Part shown: positions 58,308-64,000 of the stretch, piece by piece
Position numbering within the stretch: the first letter of the stretch is position 1
Layout: each line of letters opens with the position of its first letter
NCBI GenBank assembly: GCA_951213105.1
Contig: OX578150.1
Span: forward strand, 27,377,107 to 27,441,106
Length of the DNA: 64,000 nucleotides
Reading direction: 5' to 3'
Source: Amaurobius ferox
Taxonomy: Eukaryota; Arthropoda; Arachnida; Araneae; Amaurobiidae
Program-made: the position numbers and the translations under genes
The notes under the pieces: model-generated
Seen by the model: only the letters and a program-made list of their open reading frames with translations
Told to the model about the DNA's origin: nothing
Database searches by the model: none

Positions 58308-61300
58308 TTTTACTTTCCCTACAATAGATGGTAATGTTAAGGAAAAGTTATGAAATCGTGTCGAAAACCGCAACTTGAGTTTTCGACAGATCTATACATA
58401 TCGACAGATCTATATATTTCGACAGATCTATACATTTCGATCTATACATTTCGACAGATCTATTCATTTCGAGCTATACGTTTCGACAGATCTATACATT
58501 TCGATCTATACATTTCAGCAGATCTATTCATTTCGATCTGCACATTTCGACAGATCTATTCACTTCAATCTATATGTTTCGATCTATACATTTCGACAGA
58601 TCTATACATTTTGACAGATCTATTCATTTCGATCTATACATTTCGACAGATCTATACATTTCGATCTATACATTTCGACAGATCTACACATTTTGGTCTA
58701 TACATTTCGACAGATCTATTCATTTCGATCTGCATATTTCGACAGAGCTATACATTTTGATCTATACATTTCGACAGATCTATTCATTTCGATCTATACA
58801 TTTCGACAGATCTATTCATTTCGATCTATACATTTCGATAGATCTATACATTTCGGTCTATACATTTCGACAGATCTATACATATCGACAGATCTATTCA
58901 CTTCGATCTATATATTTCGATCTATACATTTCGACAGATCTATACATTTCGACAAATCTATACATTTCGAACTATACATTTCGACAGATCTATACATTTC
59001 GATCTATATATTTCGACAGATCTATACATTTCGACAAAGCTATACATTTCCATCTATACATTTCAACTGATCTATACATTTCGATCTATACGTCTCGACA
59101 AATCTATACATTTCGATCTATACATTTCGATAGATCTATTCACTTCGATCTATATATTTCGATCTATACATTTCGACAGATCTATACATTTCGACAAATC
59201 TATACATTTCGATCTATACATTTCGACAGATCTATACATTTCGATCTATACATTTCGACAGATCTATACATTTCGACAAAGCTATACATTTCGATCTATA
59301 CATTTCAACAGATCTATACATTTCGATCTATACGTCTCGACAAATCTATACATTTCGATCTATACATTTCGATAGATCTATACATTTCGAGCTGTACATA
59401 TCGACAGATCTATACATTTCGACAGATCTATTCATTTCGATTTATACATTTCGACAGAGCTATACATTTCGGTCTATACATTTCGACAGATCTATTCATT
59501 TCGATCTATACATTTCGACAGATCTATACATATCGACAGATCTATTCACTTCGATCTATATATTTCGATCTATACATTTCGACAAATCTATACATTTTGA
59601 TCTATACATTTCGACAGATCGATACATTTCGATATATACATTTCGACAGATCTATATATTTCGAACTGTACATATCGACAGATCTATACATTTCGACAGA
59701 TCTAATCATTTCGAGCTAAACGTTTCGACAGATCTATACATTTCGATCTATACATTTCGACAGATCTATACATTTCGATCTATACATTTCGACAGATCTA
59801 TACATTTCGAGCTATGCATTTCGACAGATCTCTACATTTCGGTCTATACATTTCGACAGATCTATACATTTCAATCTATACATTTCGATCTATACATTTC
59901 GACAGATCTATACATTTCGAGCTATGCATTTCGACAGATCTCTACATTTCGGTCTATACATTTCGACAGATCTATACATTTCAATCTATACATTTCGATC
60001 TATACATTTCGACAGATCTATTCATTTCGAGCTATACGTTTCGACACATCTATACATTTCGACAGAAATCTACATTTCGACAGATCTATACATTTCGACA
60101 GATCTATGTATTTCGAGCTGTACATATCGACAGATCTATACATATCGACAGATCTATACATTTCGACAGATCTATACATTTCGATCTATACATTTCAGCA
60201 GATCTATTCATTTCGATCTGCACATTTCGACAGATCTATTCACTTCAATCTATATGTTTCGATCTATACATTTCGACAGATCTATACATTTTGACAGATC
60301 TATTCATTTCGATCTATACATTTCGACAGATCTATACATTTCGATCTATACATTTCGACAGATCTACACATTTTGGTCTATACATTTCGACAGATCTATT
60401 CATTTCGATCTGCATATTTCGACAGAGCTATACATTTCGATCGATACATTTCGACAGATCTATACATTTCGATCGATACATTTCGACAGATCTATACATT
60501 TCGGTCTATACATATCGACATACATTTCAACAGATCTATTCATTTCGATCTATACATTTCAACAGATCTATACATTTAGACAAAGCTATACATTTCGATC
60601 TATACATTTCAACAGATCTATACATTTCGATCTATACGTTTTGACAAATCTATACATTTCGATAGATCTATACATTTCGAGCTGTACATAGCGACAGATA
60701 TATACATGTCGACAGATCTATTCATTTCGAGCTATACGTTTCGACAGATCTAAGCATTTCGATCTATACATTTCGATCTATACATTTCGACAGATCTATA
60801 CATTTCGGCAGATCTATACATTTCGACAAATCGATACATTTCGATCTATACATTTCGACAGATCTATACATTTCGACAGATCTAAGCATTTCGATCTATA
60901 CATTTCGATCTATGCATTTCGACAGATCTATACATTTCGGCAGATCTATACATTTCGACAAATCGATACATTTCGAACTATACATTTCGACAGATCTATA
61001 TATTTCGAGCTGTATATGTCGACAGATTTATACATTTCGAGCTATACATTTCGACAGATCTCTACATTTCGGTCTATACATTTCGACAGATCTATACATT
61101 TCGATCTATACATTTCGACAGATCTATTCATTTCGAGCTATACGTTTCGACAGATCTATACATTTCGACAGATCTCTACATTTCGACAGACCTATACATT
61201 TCGACAGATCTATGTATTTCGAGCTGTACATATCAACAGATCTATACATATCGACAGATCTATACATTTCGATCTATACATTTCGACAGATCTAATCATT

Positions 61301-62170
61301 TCGAGCTATACGTTTCGACAGATCTATACATTTCGACAGATCTCTACATTTCGATCTATACATTTCGACAGATATATGCATTTCGATCTATACATTTCGA
61401 CAGATCTATTCATTTCGAGCTATACGTTTCGACAGATCTATACATGTCGACAGATCTCTACATTTCGATCTATACATTTCGACAGATCTATACATTTCGA
61501 TAAATCTATACATTTCGATCTATACATTTCGACAGATCTATTCATTTCGAGCTATACATTTCGACAGATCTGTACATTTCGATCTATGCATTTCGACATA
61601 TACATTTCGACAGATCTATATATTTCGATAAATCTATACATTTCGAGCTATACATTTCGACAGATCTATACATTTCAACAGATCTGTATATTTCGATCTA
61701 TACATTTCAACAGATCTGTATATTTCGATCTATACATTTCAACAGATCTATACATTTCGACAGATCTATACATTTCGACAGATCTATATTCGATCATTTC
61801 GATCTATACATTTCGATCTATACATTTCGATCTATACATTTCGACAGATCTATACATTTCGACAGACCTATGCATTTCGACAGATCTATACATTTCGATA
61901 GATCTATACATTTCGAGCACTCCGGAATCGGAAAAAAAATACTTCTTATACTTCTTAGAGTAACGTTTCTATGTGTGTGTCTATCTGTCTGTACAATGCA
62001 TGTATCCACTCTAACTGAGAGACTAATTAACCAAATTTCACAAAATTTGGTGGATAAATTACTCATGCGTGACCCTGGTGCTGATTAGATTTAGGAAAAA
62101 TTCGGAAGAAAAGAACCTGTCTTTTTTGCTAACTGGGTCGCAAAATTTGTATGTATAGGAAGATTTTCAA
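58308..62170 (-). mobile_element. Family B repeat, copy B9, hosting a minisatellite
   Basis: The left flank of the array (58308-58385) is the family B 3' end inverted: 'TACTTTCCCTACAATAGATG', 'GGAAAAGTTATGAAATCGTG', then 'CGCAACTTGAGTTTTCGAC' in diverged form. The right flank (61915-62170) continues the same element with 'TTTCGAGCACTC', a GT tract (61971-61992), 'ATCCACTCTAACT', 'ACCAAATTTCACAAAATTTG' and 'GGTGCTGATTAGATTTAGG'. The normal element has only 'TTTTCGACGGATCTACACG' between those two flanks, so 3.5 kb has been added there. Confidence 0.8.
58381..61918 (+). repeat. 3.5-kb minisatellite of 18-bp and 14-bp units
   Basis: The array is built from TTTCGACAGATCTATACA (18 bp) and a 4-bp-shorter form TTTCGATCTATACA (14 bp), mixed in irregular order with point variants (GAGCTATAC, AAATCTATAC, ATTCATTTC). 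All three forward frames lack stops for long distances, giving spurious open frames of up to 381 codons with peptides such as 'STDLYIS', 'FRQIYTF' and 'FDRSIHF'. These share no feature with real proteins beyond repetition. Larger duplications exist inside the array: 58501-58755 recurs at 60181-60435. Confidence 0.95.
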
Positions 62171-62257
62171 AATGAACGCCTGTTTGATGTCCCAATCTTT
62201 GAACCCATATTTCCTGCTAATAAAATTTTTTTTTTATAATTTTAGAACATATATTGG

Positions 62258-62640
62258 TACATTACTTTATCTATATAAATAAAAATGAAAATCTGTCTGT
62301 CTGCCTGTCTGTCTGTCCCCTCATCACGGGGGAACGTTTGAACCGAATTTGATGAAATTTTGTGGGTAGCCTAAAAATAGCCGCACTTAAAATTTAGTCT
62401 TTATTTTGAGTTTCTACGAGCAGTGGTTCTCGAGATATTAGTAAAAAACGAAATTTTCGTTTGTCTCTTCATCACGGAAAAACCGAATTTAATGAAATTA
62501 ACCCCCCCCCCCCCCGCCCCATAAATTTACTCCACGTTTCGAGTTTCTAGGACCAAGCGTTGTCGATATATTAATAAAAAACGGAACTTTTTCCTAAGAG
62601 TTCTACTCTGCATCTCCGTGGTTTATCCAAACAGGAAGGA
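62258..62640 (+). mobile_element. Microsatellite-headed repeat (DINE-like relic)
   Basis: It begins 'ATCTATATAAATAAAAATG' + 'AAAATCTGTCTGTCTGCC' and continues 'CCCCTCATCACGGGGGAACG', a head sequence reminiscent of DINE-like repeats in several arthropods. An internal ~165-bp unit occurs twice ('TCATCACGG...GAATTTGATGAAATT' and 'TCATCACGG...GAATTTAATGAAATT'). A poly(C) run lies at 62502-62519. No clear 3' end. Confidence 0.5.
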
Positions 62641-64000
62641 TGAAAATCGTTTGTTTAAAGCATCAAAATGAAATAAAACTTTATTTCCGAGTTTGGTGCA
62701 GGATTTTTGCATTAATTAGTCACTATCGGAAAACATGAATTGTTTAAAGCATGAATTTAAATGAAAAAATCTACCTCCATGGGTTATCTTACACAAACTT
62801 TTACTCAACGATGAAAAGTATAAGGAAATCAAAATGGCTATTTAATTTCGCATTTTATGAGGAAGATTTTATCTTATATCATGTTGTTCGGCAACGGAAT
62901 GAAATTAAATGTGTTGTTAATATTTATTATTATTTTTTCTATTTGAATAATAAATAAATGGATGTAAAAATATATTTTATAAATGAACGGGTTGAATGTT
63001 CTTTTAATTATATAAATTGCGGACTGCGTACATCACTTTCATTTATTTTAGCAAAGAGGTTTCAAAGCTCATATACTGTGTTTAGCTAATAAACTCATAT
63101 ATTTTGTTTACCTAATAATTTCATTTAGCCGATTGTTGAAATATAAAAAGAGTCGAACGGGTGCATCTTATACAATTTTAGTGTTTTCATTTAGTATATA
63201 CAAACGGGATCAGGATATTTTATTCTTCAGATCTGCAAATTCAGACCAACGAATTTAGCGGAATATCTCTAAATAACTTGGTAACTTTTCTTAAACTTTA
63301 CCAAATTAGTGGAAATGTTTCCAAATTGATAAAAATGGCCCAAATCAATGAAATTAAATATGTTTTTTTAGAATAAAGTATTGAAATGCTGTTTCTGTAG
63401 CATTTGTCGGTCAGTCCATCCATCCTACTTAGTAACACATTTAAGGAATTTTTTTAATATCAACAAATTGCTAAAAATATTTATAAATCCATAAAAATAT
63501 AATGAAATTGATAAAATCGCGCTTAATAAATGAAATTAATTGTGTTTTGTTAGGGGATAGAATTGTGATGATGTTTTGTCAATTTGTCGCAAAATGGGAC
63601 TATCAGTTCTATAGTGCACTTGGCGATAAATTTGGCGATTTTTTAAGTTGTCGCTAAATTGACGAAAATGTCGCCAAACCTTCCATGGAGATTGCATTAT
63701 TCAGATGATATGATTTCCATCAATTTATTTAAAGCAAATGATGTCATGTCGCTTAGCGACGGATCCAATATGTTATGCGGCATACGATTTTTATTAAATC
63801 TTTTTCGATTTGAATAATAAAAATATGTATATAAAATAAATTTCATTGACATTGAATTTTTGACTGGATAATATCAATTACGGTCTTCAGATTTAAACGT
63901 CATTATTATTGATATTTTCGGGGTCTGTTGATTTAGGGATTATTGATATTTTCAAATTATTATGGAATTGTTTTATTATGACGAAAATTGTTGAAACTCA
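62641..64000. other. AT-rich DNA with family A 5' relics
   Basis: 'AATTTAGCGGAATATCTC...CTTGGTAACTTTTC' (about 63245-63360) and 'GGCGATAAATTTGGCGATTTTTT...GACGAAAATGTCGCC' (about 63615-63675) resemble the GGCGA/TCGCC part of family A in minus orientation. No exon of the F-box gene could be identified here. Confidence 0.4.

Noticed and set aside
58350..61963. Several open frames of 60-381 codons as protein genes
   Set aside because: They are translations of the minisatellite, overlap each other in all three frames, and begin inside a transposable element copy. There is no independent sign of coding.

Overview
This is an AT-rich, gene-poor, repeat-dense eukaryotic nuclear window. Exon/intron signals, a non-LTR retrotransposon with a CCHC gag-like ORF1, a metazoan F-box exon and metazoan-type small heat-shock genes point to an arthropod. 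The dominant repeats (ends reading 'TCTGATGTGGGC...ACATGACTTTCC' and '...GGAAAGTA', with CA/GTCT microsatellites inside) resemble repeats I associate with spider genomes. The arachnid assignment is inference from memory, not a search.

Layout. (1) 1-3634: a large, nearly perfect palindrome (arms at least 1.7 kb, 33-bp spacer) carrying two divergent copies of an intronless gene whose 240-aa product has a PC4/Sub1-like segment. Each copy has an in-frame TGA followed by a long open stretch in the same frame. The shared promoter region holds GTCACGTGAC E-boxes and CCAAT boxes. (2) 3.6-7.7 kb: degenerate tandem repeats, a tiny retro-insertion with target-site duplication, five copies of a CTCF-like motif, a tRNA-like relic and a compact array of TGACGTCA/TGAGTCA sites interleaved with GATAAG. 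(3) 7.8-11.2 kb: several copies of repeat family A. (4) 11.2-14.6 kb: a small heat-shock (alpha-crystallin) cluster of one 5'-truncated and two complete copies, preceded by an unidentified 226-aa ORF and bracketed by a 191-bp direct repeat. (5) 16.8-34.3 kb: transposon graveyard with a TA-flanked DNA transposon relic, many copies of family C, and a minus-strand LINE whose ORF1 is split by a family C insertion. (6) 34.3-44 kb: mostly unrecognised AT-rich DNA. (7) 44.1-58.3 kb: probable first coding exon and F-box exon of one host gene separated by a 13.6-kb intron stuffed with family B and C repeats and a broken LINE. (8) 58.3-62.2 kb: a 3.5-kb minisatellite of 18- and 14-bp units that appears to have expanded from a short motif inside a family B element. 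(9) 62.2-64 kb: another microsatellite-headed repeat and unrecognised DNA.

The genes most likely to be functional are the sHsp copies 2 and 3, the F-box gene and possibly the palindromic gene pair. Families A, B and C share a Helentron/DINE-1-like design: subterminal inverted motif, internal microsatellite, terminal 3' hairpin and no target-site duplication. They explain most of the window.
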